Part shown: positions 34,185 through 44,791 of the stretch, one piece after another
Position numbering within the stretch: position 1 is the stretch's first letter
How the letters are laid out: each line of letters starts with the position of its first letter
Source: Phytophthora sp. 'mugwort'
Lineage: Eukaryota > Oomycota > Peronosporomycetes > Peronosporales > Peronosporaceae
DNA length: 64,000 nucleotides
NCBI GenBank assembly: GCA_033558025.1
Contig: JAUCEF010000003.1
Coordinates: forward strand, 2,940,001-3,004,000
Reading direction: 5' to 3'
Made by a program: the position numbers and the translations under genes
The notes under the pieces: model-generated
The model's database searches: none
Seen by the model: the letters and a program-made list of their open reading frames with translations, nothing else
What the model was told of the DNA's origin: nothing

Positions 34185-35445
34185 ATGTCCTGGAGACGAC
34201 CTGTGCAGCTCTTCGGCCGGGGGATGCGAGACCGGCAAATGATGCAGGAAATTCTGGAGTTGCTGGCGACAGATTACACCGGGATTAACCAAGCACAGAC
34301 CGGGTCGGAAAATGCGAGCAGCGTCACAGATAACAACAACCCTGGCTCCATTGTCATGGATTTGAGCGTCCATGACGGGGGGTCTCTGAGCGAAAAATCG
34401 AGAAATGAAATTGCCAGTGCGTTTAGCGTCGAGGCTGTCGAGGGACCACAGCTCCGAAAGCAGTTGTTTGAGGGGACTTCGTCTGCAAGAAATCGATCGG
34501 ATGAGGAAAACACTTCAGGACAACAAGGCGCAGTGCAGGTGCAAGAACAAGGGGAAGATGATGTCACACTTGACTTCGTCCAGCCGATGCAGACGCCGAG
34601 TTCAGTGTATGCAGCCTCGTTTCCTTACGGATCATCCAACTCAGCGCCAGAGTGCAACTACACTCTGATTGGTATGTGGTCAAAGCGCTCACTAACTTGT
34701 GTTGTCATTATCATTTTTGATATTTGTTTGTTGCTTGGCACGAGACCAAGTTCGTTGCTGCCACGTCATCATGCACCGAGAACGCCACCTTCGACCGCTC
34801 TAGCGTATGTTGATAATCTACTTCAGCTCCTCGGACAGCTCGTGGAGTTGCAGAAGCTAACGCAAATATTGAAACTTTTCTGTCTGTTTTCAGGCACCCA
34901 ATGCATCAGAACCGCTCTGGTGATAATACCGTGTCGATGATGGATCTGCCCTGGACGTCGACACCTGCTTCGATCCCGGTAATTCCTACAAAAAATCAGT
35001 TCCGGACGCGATTACGACGACAAAATTCACGATCGACTTCGACTTGGAACGTTTTGCCAACTGGACAACGCGTGCACGTGATGAACTCGGCCGAGTTTGA
35101 TGAATTTCGCCGCAAGTTGCGGATGCAGACGTCCTCGCGTCGATATCGTAAGCATAAAAAGGTTCGTGCATTAAATTTGGGGGAGATATTTTGGCAGAAC
35201 TCAGAAAAAAATTTAAACAACAGGAGCAATCGCGACAGGAAAAAATGCAGATCCAGGAACTTCAACTGGAGCTGGCGCGTCTGCAAGAATTGGAAACCCA
35301 GTCGAAGCAATACCAGCAGCGCTCGATTGAATCACTGCAGAAGGAGCTGCAGATGCACGAGCAAGAAGTTGCCGGTCTCTCGGAAAAGGTACAAGAGGCA
35401 GCGAAGGAAGAACTCGAGACGGTAATTGTGGACTACTTGCTTTGA
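34185..35445 (+). CDS. bZIP-like transcription factor, tandem copy C
   Basis: Exons are 34185-34606, 34894-35161 and 35224-35421, with in-phase GT-AG introns. The coiled-coil exon has the same 198-bp length as in copy A. The N-terminus MSWRRPVQLFGRGMRDRQMMQEILELLA parallels copy A. The VLPTGQRVHVMN motif precedes the basic region KLRMQTSSRRYRKHKK and the coiled coil (LQLELARLQELETQSKQYQQ). After 35421 a donor GTAATT is possible. If it is not used, translation stops at 35445. If it is spliced to 35635, the frame runs on into copy D. As in copy A, the bZIP Asn is replaced. Confidence 0.65.
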
Positions 35446-35829
35446 GGTTGTCGAGAGGTAACTACCTCTAGTTGTAACTATTGAGTGATGTTTTGCCTTG
35501 GTGTTTGGGATGTAGATCGACCTGATGAGTAGCCAGCTACGTAGACATCCTGCCTCGTTCCTGAGCACAAAAGGATAAATCTCGAAAATACAATTTCGTG
35601 ATTAGAAAAAAAATGTTTTTTATATGTTTTGTAGATGGGAAAAGATACACAAAATTTGTACAGTGATCTTTTAGTCCGCAACGATTGTTTCGAAGGAACG
35701 GTACAAAACGTTGCAGCTGGAGCGTCCCAAGCCACTGAGACAGTTGAAGGTCTACGTCCCAAGGACACCAATCTACCAACGCCAGTTCTTTTAGTCGCAG
35801 CCTCCAATTACCATTTCGCACTGTTAACA

Positions 35830-36550
35830 ATGTCGTCGGAATCTCCAGAGCCCGACGTCTTCGATGTCGCTGTAGATGATTTACTGATAATGCCAGAGAT
35901 TCAAGAGGTTTTGGCTACGGCAAATACCAGAGAAGAGACTTTTTCGACTACAGTGAGTATGTTCTACCTTCTTAGCAGTAAAACTCTGTCGTTTCTGACT
36001 TTCACAAATGCAAATCGGAGAGCCGAAACAGGGCGGGGAGGAGCAACAAACCGATGAACAGCAGAGTCACCACTCAATGTATGCTACCGACGTTCGATAT
36101 CTCGTGTTGCTCTACTGAAAATGTACTCAACTCTTTGATGTTCCTATAGTCCGACTACAACGCAGACTGGGATCTCTCATGACCATTCAACTAGTAGACA
36201 GGTCCATCGAGATAATGCCGCAGATTTCAGGTACCCATAACAAGTACTTAGTACCAACAAGAGAGCGAAAACTCACTCATGTGGTGCAGGAAGAAGCGGC
36301 AAATCCGAGAACTTGAGGCCGAGTTGACTCGATTGCGACAAATTGAGGCTCAACTTCGGCAGTACGAAGAACGTCCCGTGGCGTCTCTGCTAGCGGAGCT
36401 TCAAATGCTCAACCAAGAGATTGCTAATCTCTCTCACCAAGTTCAACGAGCTGCGCAGGAAGAACTCGACTGGGTAGTGTGGTGTATTTCTTCTCTTTGT
36501 CTTTAAATGTCGTAATCATCTCGTTCATTCTCCAGGACGGTTCACACTAA
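35830..36550 (+). CDS. bZIP-like protein lacking a basic region, tandem copy D
   Basis: The start MSSESPEPDVFDVAVDDLLIMPEIQEVLA resembles copy B. Proposed later exons are a segment ending 36078, then 36150-36230, 36290-36473 and 36536-36550. Junctions from 36078 onward keep frame. The 36150-36230 exon ends at ADFR and joins straight to the coiled coil KKRQIRELEAELTRLRQIEAQ, so the PTGQ-to-basic-region block seen in copies A and C is missing. The junction between about 35952 and 36010 is unresolved. It could act as a dominant-negative partner for A or C, or be decaying. Confidence 0.5.
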
Positions 36551-36840
36551 CCTCCCTCGATGTCCATGAAACCCTGTAGATTAACCAGTTCGGCAGCTCC
36601 CATCCAAATGAAGACTCCAAGTGCCAAAAGTTCTAGCTGCCAGCTTACTATAATCTCAAAAATCTCACTCGTTGGCTCGTTCCAAGCCTCGTCTAAAACC
36701 TTCGCCATCCTCGAACCGACGGCACGGCGGACGCCTTGCAATTACTCAAGAATCTTTTTTTTTCTTCTTCTACTGCTGCATGGCAACCATCGACGCCTTG
36801 TGGTCTTCGTACTGATCGAGCGACTTCAGCGCTGCAAGTA
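36551..36840 (-). other. possible small minus-strand coding segments
   Basis: Two minus-strand segments look coding-like. One reads ALKSLDQYEDHKASMVAMQQ and stops (about 36770-36830), preceded by a CTTGCAG acceptor-like site. The other, ending at 36547, begins MAKVLDEAWNEPTSEIFEI and has one hydrophobic segment (LLALGVFIWMGAAELV). I do not recognise a family, and there is no complete gene model between the bZIP array and the flagellar gene. Confidence 0.3.
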
Positions 36841-36923
36841 GCGCCGTCCGCTATCGAGTTTTCGGCTATCGAGCGAGGCGTGCTACATCGCGACTTTGAA
36901 GGTCCCGCAATGCCAGTGACCGC

Positions 36924-39900
36924 GTGTTACGGTTCCGGTTGGCCCCACCGCGTCCAGCTTCGCCGTTTAAAGTGTTGCTACGTGGTCGAGACCTGGCAAG
37001 AACTGAGAACGCTACAGCCACGTTGCCTTCGGGTCTCAGTGCCAAGTACGAGGTCACTTTTCAACAATTAATGGACGTCCATCCAGTACCAGGACAAGAC
37101 GCAGAGTCCGACATGGACGCCACCCCCGCCATCGTTCATGATGCACTGCAGTTAACAGGTGACGATGGCTCGGCGCTTGAAGTTCCGTTGATAGCGAGAC
37201 GTGCGTGCCCGTTGCTGGACGTGACGCCGGTACTTTGTGAACTGGGATTCGTCGTCTTGACGCAGCGTTCGGCTCAATGTGTCGAAGTGCAGAACTCCGG
37301 TGCCCGACCAGGAAAGTTTGTTATTGAGGTGCTGGAAGTCGGAAGTTTGAATGGGAGCCAGACGACCAGAGCTCTTGTTACCGTCTCACCACAGAAAGGA
37401 AGACTTGCCCCATTAGAAACAGTAAATGTTAAAGTGGAAGCGCTTGGACTCGAAACGGGGAGTTTTCGAGGAATTGTTCGTGTTCGGATCTGGGAAGTCG
37501 CAAATGTTGAGGAGGACGAGGACGGCGAGCACACAGGTCGAGGAACGTCAAGAACGGACTCACTGCCGTCTGCCGAGAAGATTGTGGATGTGTCGGGTAG
37601 TGTGGTGGAACACAAGGCAGAGCTTGTGTTACGTCAAGGACTGGAACCTGTGCACTCGCTCTTCTTTGGGTCGTTATTTGCTGGCGAGACTCGGACAATT
37701 GAGACAATACTGCGGAATAATGGGCCTCAACCTCTAGCGTTCAGAACTTCCATTCATTTCGGCGGGACGGTAGTAGGAGCCACAGCGACGGAAGTTGAAG
37801 AAGATCGAGAAGTGTATGAACGACGTCAGGAACTTCGCATCATTCCGACGGATGGCAGCATTGATCCTTTTAGTGAAACTCTTGCCACATTTGTTCATCA
37901 TCCACGAGCCAAAACAGCTGAACAAATTCAACGGATTGAACGCAAACAAGGTGGAACGTCAATACTGGATGGAAGTCTCGAGGTAGAGTCTTCTTGTGGT
38001 ATAGCAGCCTTGATTCCAGTTCCTCCTTCTTGTTATTACCAGCACCTGCTCAACCTTTAAATGCTTTTGCATCGATCATTTGCGACGATTTACAAGCTCA
38101 GAATTTGACATTTGAAGTCTCTGCGAAGACGTTCGTTCCCCGACTGCAACTCTCACCGATGCCGCCTTTAGACTTTGGTGACGTTCGTTCCTATGACCGT
38201 GTGGACATTTTAGTAGCATTGAAAAACCTCTCAGGACTCCCTATACGCTTCGAAGTCCCCAAACGCGTGGCTCATTACTCAATTAGTCCACGTACGGGTC
38301 GGTTGGACGTGTTACAGTCGCAAAGTCTCGTCGTTAGCTTCACACCGACACAACTCGGCACTTTTCACTCAGTTTTGACTCTGCGCATGAACGACGGCGT
38401 ACTGGAACTTCCTATTCAAGTGTTGGGACGAGCTGCTGTGGTTGGGCCCGTGCCTCCACTGAGTCAAAGACTCGTCGGTGGAATCTTGGCGTTACCTGCA
38501 GACTTTGCACTAAAATACAAGTTCCTATTACCTGAAGAAGCTAAACAAACCAAAGGTAAATTATCTCGACGTTTCTATCGTCAGCCTCCGAATGAGCTTG
38601 CAGCTTTGAATGGCACTGCAGCTTTAGACGAGTTCGAGTTCCAAGGGACGAGCAGTACGCACTTGACGTATTGTGTCAAGGAACTCGCTCGTCGTGCGGA
38701 TCATCGAGCTGCGTATCATGAGCATCTGTCTCAAAGTCGAGCTCAACGGGAAGCCAAAGGCTCGAAACGGAAGCCACAAGGACTCGAAGACAAGTGTCAT
38801 TCAAGCTCGTGGGAGTAATCAGGAAGACGACGGAGCTCCGACTGAAGATGTGGACCTTGGAATTGAGCGAGAGAGTCGACGAAGCCGCAAGAGTTACGGC
38901 TTCTTTCGTCACTTAGAAACTTGAAGGACCCGCTGTGGTTAAGTCAGCATCCTGTCGGTAACTCCGGACAATTGAAGGTTTTCTTTGAGGAGTTGAAACT
39001 TATCAAGAAGAAGTTCAAACCGACACCGGCCAGCCCCGCTGAGCTCGCAGATTGTGCTCGAACCTTGACGTTTGACGAGCTGGAACAGGTTCTTTCGGGT
39101 CCAAAGACTCTGAATTTCGGTCACTTGAGTGTCAATGGGAGTGCCACTCGTTGTCTCACAGTCCAAAAGAATCTTCAATCCAATGTTCTCGTGACGCTAC
39201 ACTTTGGTATGACGTCTCAGAAGGACGGGACCCCAGGATCAGTAGAAGAACTCGCTCGTGAGACGTCGTTGACGTCTCAAGTCGTTCCTCCACGTGGCCG
39301 AGCTGGCTTCGATCTCGTCTTCTCTTCACCACGCCAACAATTCTTCCAGCAAAACATTACGTACTCTCTCAACGGTCTTCACCCGCGTCAAGTCACAATT
39401 GCCGCTGACGTCGCTCCTATTGTCGCTGAAGTGGCACCGGAAGATTTGCGCTTTGATTTTGGAGCTCTGGACCTCTGTACGGCCATAGCACGCGACGTTG
39501 TGATCACCAACACTTGCGACTCGGACGCTCCGTTCGTCTGGACTCGTTTGCCGTTGCTCATGACGCCCGAAGACTCTCGTCCCGAGTCGTCTAAGAGTAC
39601 GGCTATCACTACCGTCACCACCTTCACGACGTCTGACAAAGGTTCTAATCCGAGTACTACGACGGTCCCAGTATTCGACATGTTGCCCGCTAATGGCACC
39701 CTCGGTCCGCTACGATGGTTTGTAAGGTTGTGTACACACCTCCAGTCATCACGGGGTGCACCATGTCCGCTTTAGGTCTCACACAGGGGGGGGTTGGCCT
39801 TCTATTTGAGTTATAACTTTCCTATAGAAGCCTGATATGCAGTAAGGCGTGACACAATGTCATTCACCTGTCTAGGGATTGTCGCTAATTTTTCTGGTGC

Positions 39901-42693
39901 AGTCGCCATGATTAATTCTTTAATGCTTGTGCTGGGGCTCGATGCTGTTCCAGTTCCTTGCAAGTCGTAGATGACTGTCTGGTTGGTGGTTGTCATCAGT
40001 TTGGCTGCCTTGAGAGCCGTCCCTGTCGGTGTTTCCCATTGGATTGAGAAAATCTCCTTCATTTTGTCTAGATGTGCCACTTCGTCGTTCTTTGTCGTCT
40101 GCTATTCTGGCTTCCGTGATTCTCGTTCAAGTTGGCTCGAAGCTTCTTGTCCAGCGCTGCAATGCGCAGGTGCACTTTGTCTGGTATCGTGCTTGTCAGC
40201 AGTTCGTTGATTGCTTGGTCGAGTCTGGCCTTGCCTACGCTACCTGTCCCGGTTGTTGTGAGCTGGATGCTTCCAGCTCGCTTCGGGAGCCATGTTTTGG
40301 TCTGGTTGGTGCTGGTAAAGTACCCAGCCTCCTTGTACTTGCCCTTGGTCGTTTTGTTTTGCTGCAGCAGTGCAGATTCCACATATCCAACGTTGGTTTA
40401 CTGTCCTCCAGGTCAATGGTCATCATGATACTGTGGCAAATGCCCAGGCAGAGACCCTGAATCCGTGTCGCTGGATTTTTCTTCCACGCGCTTGCGATGG
40501 CGAGCACTTGGTGTGTGCCTGCCGCTTTGATTGCTGCTCGTGTTGCTTGCTCTGAAGTGATCTTGCCCTCGAAAATTGCTTTGTTGCGTAATCTTCATAG
40601 CAGTACCGGAGTAACAGTGGCCCAAATGTACCACAGGAGTTCCATGCCGCGTGTCTGATGGGCTGTCCATCGTCCTATACATTTTTGCGCTATTGCCATG
40701 AATGCTGTTCTGATCATCGGGGCTCGCCCTGCTGCTGCTGCTGCTTCTCGTAGTTCTTGTATCTGATCTGGCCTGATGTGTTCGCCGGCCCACTTATCAT
40801 AACATGCTATTCACGATTTTTTTGCCTTGCTACAGTCCCACACAATGTGGTCAATCGTTTTTTTAGTCGAACAGGAACATTTTCGTCCGGGCACTCCTTG
40901 TGGTCTGGCCACCCTTGGTGTCGCAGGTTGAGGGCCCCAATCGCTATTCGATAAATTGTCCAGTTCTGGAAGTCCGTAAAGAGTCCTTGTCGGTCCCAAA
41001 GTTGACGAGGATTTTGTCCAAGCGCTGCTTGGCCCCAGGTCGAGTTTTCCGCTCTTATCTTGAACCTATCAATATTGGTTGTAGTTGCAGCTGAAGTTGC
41101 CGCTTGATCGTGTTTGATCGTTGTTTGCGTAGCGCCGTGGTTAAATCTGCTGGTATTGGTGCGTTGTCGGCCGTCCACGGGTAGGTTATTGTTCTTGGAT
41201 TAGCCTTGAACGCTATTCCTACCATTCGCTCCCATGCCTTCATCTTCTTGTAGTCGTCGACATTTGATAGTCTGCATCTACCCAGTTCATTCTTCATGTC
41301 ATTCCGTCCGCGTTTCTTGTGAAATGAAAGGCTACTTGCCTGTCGTGCTGGATGCAAGTTGCTGTGATGATTGGTTGTTCGGTCTGTCTGAATTTCCCAC
41401 TTGAGATTGATTTCTAGTACTGGTAGCGCGATCGGTTGCAAGATAGTCTCCGGTGTACTCCACAAGTTCCACGATACGCTATTCATTATGTGGTTGCACC
41501 ATTTTTCAATTTTCCGTCGATGTCGGTTCTTGGTCTTTACTTCAATTACGTAGGGTGTAATCAGGACGCTGTGTTCCGTGTTCGCTGGTATGTCTTGTCC
41601 TCCAAACACCCGAATATCCTTGACTCTACGGGGCTGCATCATTGAGTACTCTTCCAGTCTCAACGGTTTGCCGTCCTCGTCAACAATGCTGGCATTGTTG
41701 TACCATGTAAGTGCAGCAGGAATTCACTCTCCACTCCCTGCTGCTGCTGTCAAGGATTCATCAATGTCGTGTACAGTAGAGTGTCGTCGTCGATCCATTG
41801 TTGCGATGTTGTGTCCATCCTGCTAATCTGCGTCGTAGTTATGCTTTCCTTGTTAGGTCTCACACACAAGAATGGAGCGATGTGGCTCTCTTAAATGTTC
41901 CAACTCGACGTCACAGGAGGTGACAAGAGCAATTTGACCTGTCGAGCTCTACTTTCGGACGTTAAAGTGGTCGCTCGTAAGAAGAAAGTGGACTTTGGGA
42001 CCATGTTCGTTGGTGCGGAGCGAGAGAAGAAAGTGACAGTGACAAACGCAGGGATCCACGCGAGAACTGTCTTCTATGTGAGTGTTGAACCTCCATCCAT
42101 GAGCTTAATCCTTAGTCTTCAAGTATCACGACTTGATGGAGCGATTGATCCTCAAGAATCAACAGAATTGAGTGTCAAACTACTTCTGCATCGTGCCACC
42201 ACATTGGATGGAAGTGGAGGAGCTCCTCAAGTGCACATTGTCGTGACGTTACGTGGTGGCAAATTGCTGCGTCTTCCAGTGACCGCTTTGGTCCTCGTGC
42301 CTGACGTTTTCTTAGCTCCAGCAGACGTTCTCAACTTCGATGATGTCGTGCTGGGCGTGGCCGTCCCACGCGTCATGTCGTTAGAGAACCACAGCTCCAT
42401 CCCAGCCTGTTCGTTGCTCAATCTGAGCGCTTCCTCCTTCTCTGACGAGTTCACATTGGTCACTCCAGCTCGATTACTAGCTCGCCTTGAAGATGCTAGT
42501 AACATTTTCGTGCCGTTAACTGACGACAAAAGAAAGAGTGAGTGAAAACACTCAAGAGGATGAAGAAGAAGGGGAAAAACTCGGGCAAAGTGACGCACGG
42601 CTTGCCAAGTGGCAAATCGGTTTGCCACGTCACGCCACCGTTTCGTGTCATCTCGTCTTCATTCCATTGCAAGAAGGCAGTCACGACCTCGTG
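36924..42693 (+). pseudogene. CFAP47: CFAP47-like flagellar protein gene, 5' part, twice interrupted
   Basis: A long plus-strand gene encodes repeated immunoglobulin-like (ASH/MSP-type) modules such as LDVTPVLCELGFVVLTQRSAQCVEVQN, MPPLDFGDVRSYDRVDI and KVDFGTMFVGAEREKKVTVTN. With the calponin-homology-like part at 62394-64000 it resembles CFAP47, a central-apparatus/axonemal protein of motile flagella. Coding blocks are 36924-37950, 38043-about 38775, about 38920-39732 and about 41895-42693. An intron at 37951-38042 keeps frame. Frame changes near 38780-38920, 41890 and 42540 have no convincing splice sites. A retrotransposon-like fragment (39786-41852) and the Polinton (from 42694) split the gene. 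It is probably non-functional in this haplotype. Confidence 0.7.
39786..41852 (-). mobile_element. 5'-truncated non-LTR retrotransposon-like insertion
   Basis: The insertion lies between direct copies of TTAGGTCTCACACA (39772-39785 and 41853-41866), a 14-bp duplication typical of LINE target-primed integration. Minus-strand frames in several phases cover it. The segment near 40810-40999 reads CSCSTKKTIDHIVWDCSKAK, resembling the Cys/His cluster after the reverse transcriptase domain in LINEs. The RT palm itself is absent, consistent with 5' truncation. Numerous frameshifts show decay. The 3' end on the minus strand is a C8 run rather than poly(A), which is odd. Confidence 0.6.
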
Positions 42694-42928
42694 AGTAGTA
42701 ATAGCCAGCACATTACACCGGCAGTTTTTTTTCTTAGCTTTATTTAACAAGGAGAATAGGGCTAACCGTTTCTAATGCAATGCTACGACTTTGACGACAC
42801 AACCTCTCGACCACCTCAGGACGAGAGAAAGCGCCACCACTTCAGAAGTAGTTTTAAATGCGCTCGTCTCCTTAGAAGCGACAGCCGGTGGTTTCAACGA
42901 GGACAACCTCTCGACCACCTGAGAGTGA
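42694..42928 (+). repeat. Polinton left terminal inverted repeat
   Basis: It is 235 bp, with no mismatch seen against the reverse complement of 61849-62083. It contains two direct copies of ACAACCTCTCGACCACCT (42799-42816 and 42903-42920). The target duplication CTCGTG precedes it at 42688-42693. Confidence 0.95.
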
Positions 42929-43175
42929 ATAGAAGCAACGTCTTTTGGATCTTAGGGTAGTTTTAGAACCTCAACCAACAACATTCAAACTATACATTGA
43001 TAAATGCAATAGAAAATTACGCCGGCATATTTTTACCAGCAAGGAATAGTTCAGAGCAGCGCGACGCGTGGCGTCTCACCATTGGTTGGAAGTCGCCTTC
43101 ATTTCCGCTTAAATACGTCCAGAAATTCTCTCCTCCCTTCTTCCTTATTCCCCAGATTCTGCCGGCTCGAGAACG

Positions 43176-44279
43176 ATGGTGACCCTGTTCTGTGCCGTCG
43201 TCGGTGTTGCCGGAAGTGCGTTCCCTGTGGATATCGACGCGAGTCTGTCGGTGGGCCACTTGAAGATAGCGATCTGGAAGGAAATCAAAGAGAAGTTTAT
43301 ACACGATGATAAATTCAGGAGTGTCGTTGCATCGGACCTGCAGCTCTTCCTGACGAAGACGGCGGCCGGCGCGTGGCTGCCGGACGACGATACTCTGGAC
43401 GCGGTGCTTCAGAGCAGAGATGTTTCTTCCTATGTGAAGATGCGCGCGTCGTGGAAGCTGTCCAAACCAAGCCTCTTCGGGCCGAACGTGTCGCTCGGAG
43501 AGGACGTGATTCACGTGCTGGTGCTGGTTCCTGGACAACGCCTATCAGTAGGTGCCGCCGCTCTTCGTGAACCCCATCCCGTCCGCAAGAAAAGGTGGGA
43601 AGAACTGAACGAAGTACTTGATCGGAACAAAAGGTCGAAGGTCAACTCTGCTGGTGAGTCGTCCACAGGGTACTCTTACGTGTCGTTCACCGATGTCGAC
43701 AAAATAATGAGGGCGCGTCGCTACGAGCAGCCATCGAAAGTCATCGAAAATGACAAACTTGACGTGCTCCATGCGTATCTCCTACTCCTGACCAAAGCGT
43801 TCGGAGAAATCGTGACGGGGAAAGAAGCGAAAAGACTTCACTTCATCGTCCCAATACTTGCCTGCGTTTGTGGGCTTTTTGATGGAGAAGTCCGGATTCT
43901 CGCCGAAGAGACAGTTACCGGGAAACGAGTACATGGAGACGGGTCTTTTGAATTTGTGATTGAACGTGGCAGTAAACGTGTGTGCATCGTCGAGGCGAAA
44001 CGAGATGATTTTCAGCAGGGCCTCGCGAAGGCTTACGTAGGGTGCGAAGTACTCGCAGATGTCGAAGGATTGACGAAGCTATACAGCATCGTCACAAATT
44101 TCAAGGAATGGTACTTCTCCAGAAGTCTGGATGACAGAATCGAGCGATTTGATGCAACGATTACTATTGTGAACGACATTCCTACGCGAGAATCAGTGAA
44201 GATGATTGCAGAGAAGATCTACTCCATGCTGTCAGATGATGATGAGCCAGCCGTGGCCTCCAACGAGGCTCTCCTATGA
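43176..44279 (+). CDS. Crinkler (CRN) effector with PD-(D/E)XK-like C-terminal domain
   Basis: This intact 367-residue frame starts MVTLFCAVVGVAGSAF, the ubiquitin-like CRN N-terminus. The translocation motif LxLFLAK appears as LQLFLTK (residues 55-61). WLPDDD follows, and the junction motif HVLVxxP appears as HVLVLVP (113-119). The C-terminal part contains FEFVIERGSKRVCIVEAKRD, with E-x-K at about 273-275, and a later YSIVTNFKEWYF. This fits the REase-superfamily domain found in many CRNs. CRNs are secreted by oomycetes and act in host-cell nuclei, or may act between microbes. The gene lies about 250 bp inside the left TIR, and its codons look more GC-rich than those of the viral genes. That suggests capture from the host genome. 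It is one of the few undamaged genes of the element. Confidence 0.9.
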   Translation: MVTLFCAVVGVAGSAFPVDIDASLSVGHLKIAIWKEIKEKFIHDDKFRSVVASDLQLFLTKTAAGAWLPDDDTLDAVLQSRDVSSYVKMRASWKLSKPSLFGPNVSLGEDVIHVLVLVPGQRLSVGAAALREPHPVRKKRWEELNEVLDRNKRSKVNSAGESSTGYSYVSFTDVDKIMRARRYEQPSKVIENDKLDVLHAYLLLLTKAFGEIVTGKEAKRLHFIVPILACVCGLFDGEVRILAEETVTGKRVHGDGSFEFVIERGSKRVCIVEAKRDDFQQGLAKAYVGCEVLADVEGLTKLYSIVTNFKEWYFSRSLDDRIERFDATITIVNDIPTRESVKMIAEKIYSMLSDDDEPAVASNEALL

Positions 44280-44522
44280 CGTTGGGTCGGCATTGTCAAG
44301 TCTTGTCTGCGCTCCCTTTTGAAGGAGCGTCTGATGCGTACGCTTAGCTCAGTATGCTGGAGCCAGGAAGCAACCAACAAGATGCGAGGGTGGCAGGATA
44401 CTATTATTAAGAGATCAGAAAAATAACCACAATCTAGTACTGCAAAAATTAGTATGCATTGAATTCGCTAGTTGTAGGACCTCCAATTTTATTTTTTATC
44501 CTGACAAATATAAAGTTCATAG

Positions 44523-44530
44523 TATATAAA
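44523..44530 (+). promoter_or_regulatory. TATATAAA element upstream of the small basic gene
   Basis: TATATAAA ends one base before the ATG at 44532. It is a variant of the TATATAG motif found before other element genes. Confidence 0.5.
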
Positions 44531-44531
44531 G

Positions 44532-44744
44532 ATGGCATACTCACCCGATCAATATCTCGCTAACAAAGAGCGCATTAATGAAGCGCAGAAGCGCTACTAC
44601 CAGCGCACACGTGAAGCTCGTCTATCCTATCAAAAGGGATATGACGATAAGAATAGGGATTAAATTCGAACACGCAAGCGAAAGCCGGAAAGCGAACTTA
44701 GTACCGGTGAAATCGAACTTAACACAGAAACCGAACTTAGTTAA
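44532..44744 (+). pseudogene. small basic protein with internal stop
   Basis: The frame opens MAYSPDQYLANKERINEAQK and is rich in Arg, Lys, Tyr and Gln. A TAA at 44661-44663 ends it after 43 residues, but the same frame continues with coding-like sequence (RKRKPESELS...) to a second stop at 44742-44744. The whole 71-codon frame was probably one gene. Similar short charged helical proteins occur in Polinton-like viruses. Function is unknown. Confidence 0.5.
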
Positions 44745-44781
44745 TTAATTAATTTTTTTTCTCACATAGAAAGTCAATCCG

Positions 44782-44788
44782 TATATAG
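44782..44788 (+). promoter_or_regulatory. TATATAG promoter-like motif
   Basis: TATATAG ends three bases before the ATG at 44792. It is one instance of the element-wide motif. Confidence 0.6.
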
Positions 44789-44791
44789 ACA

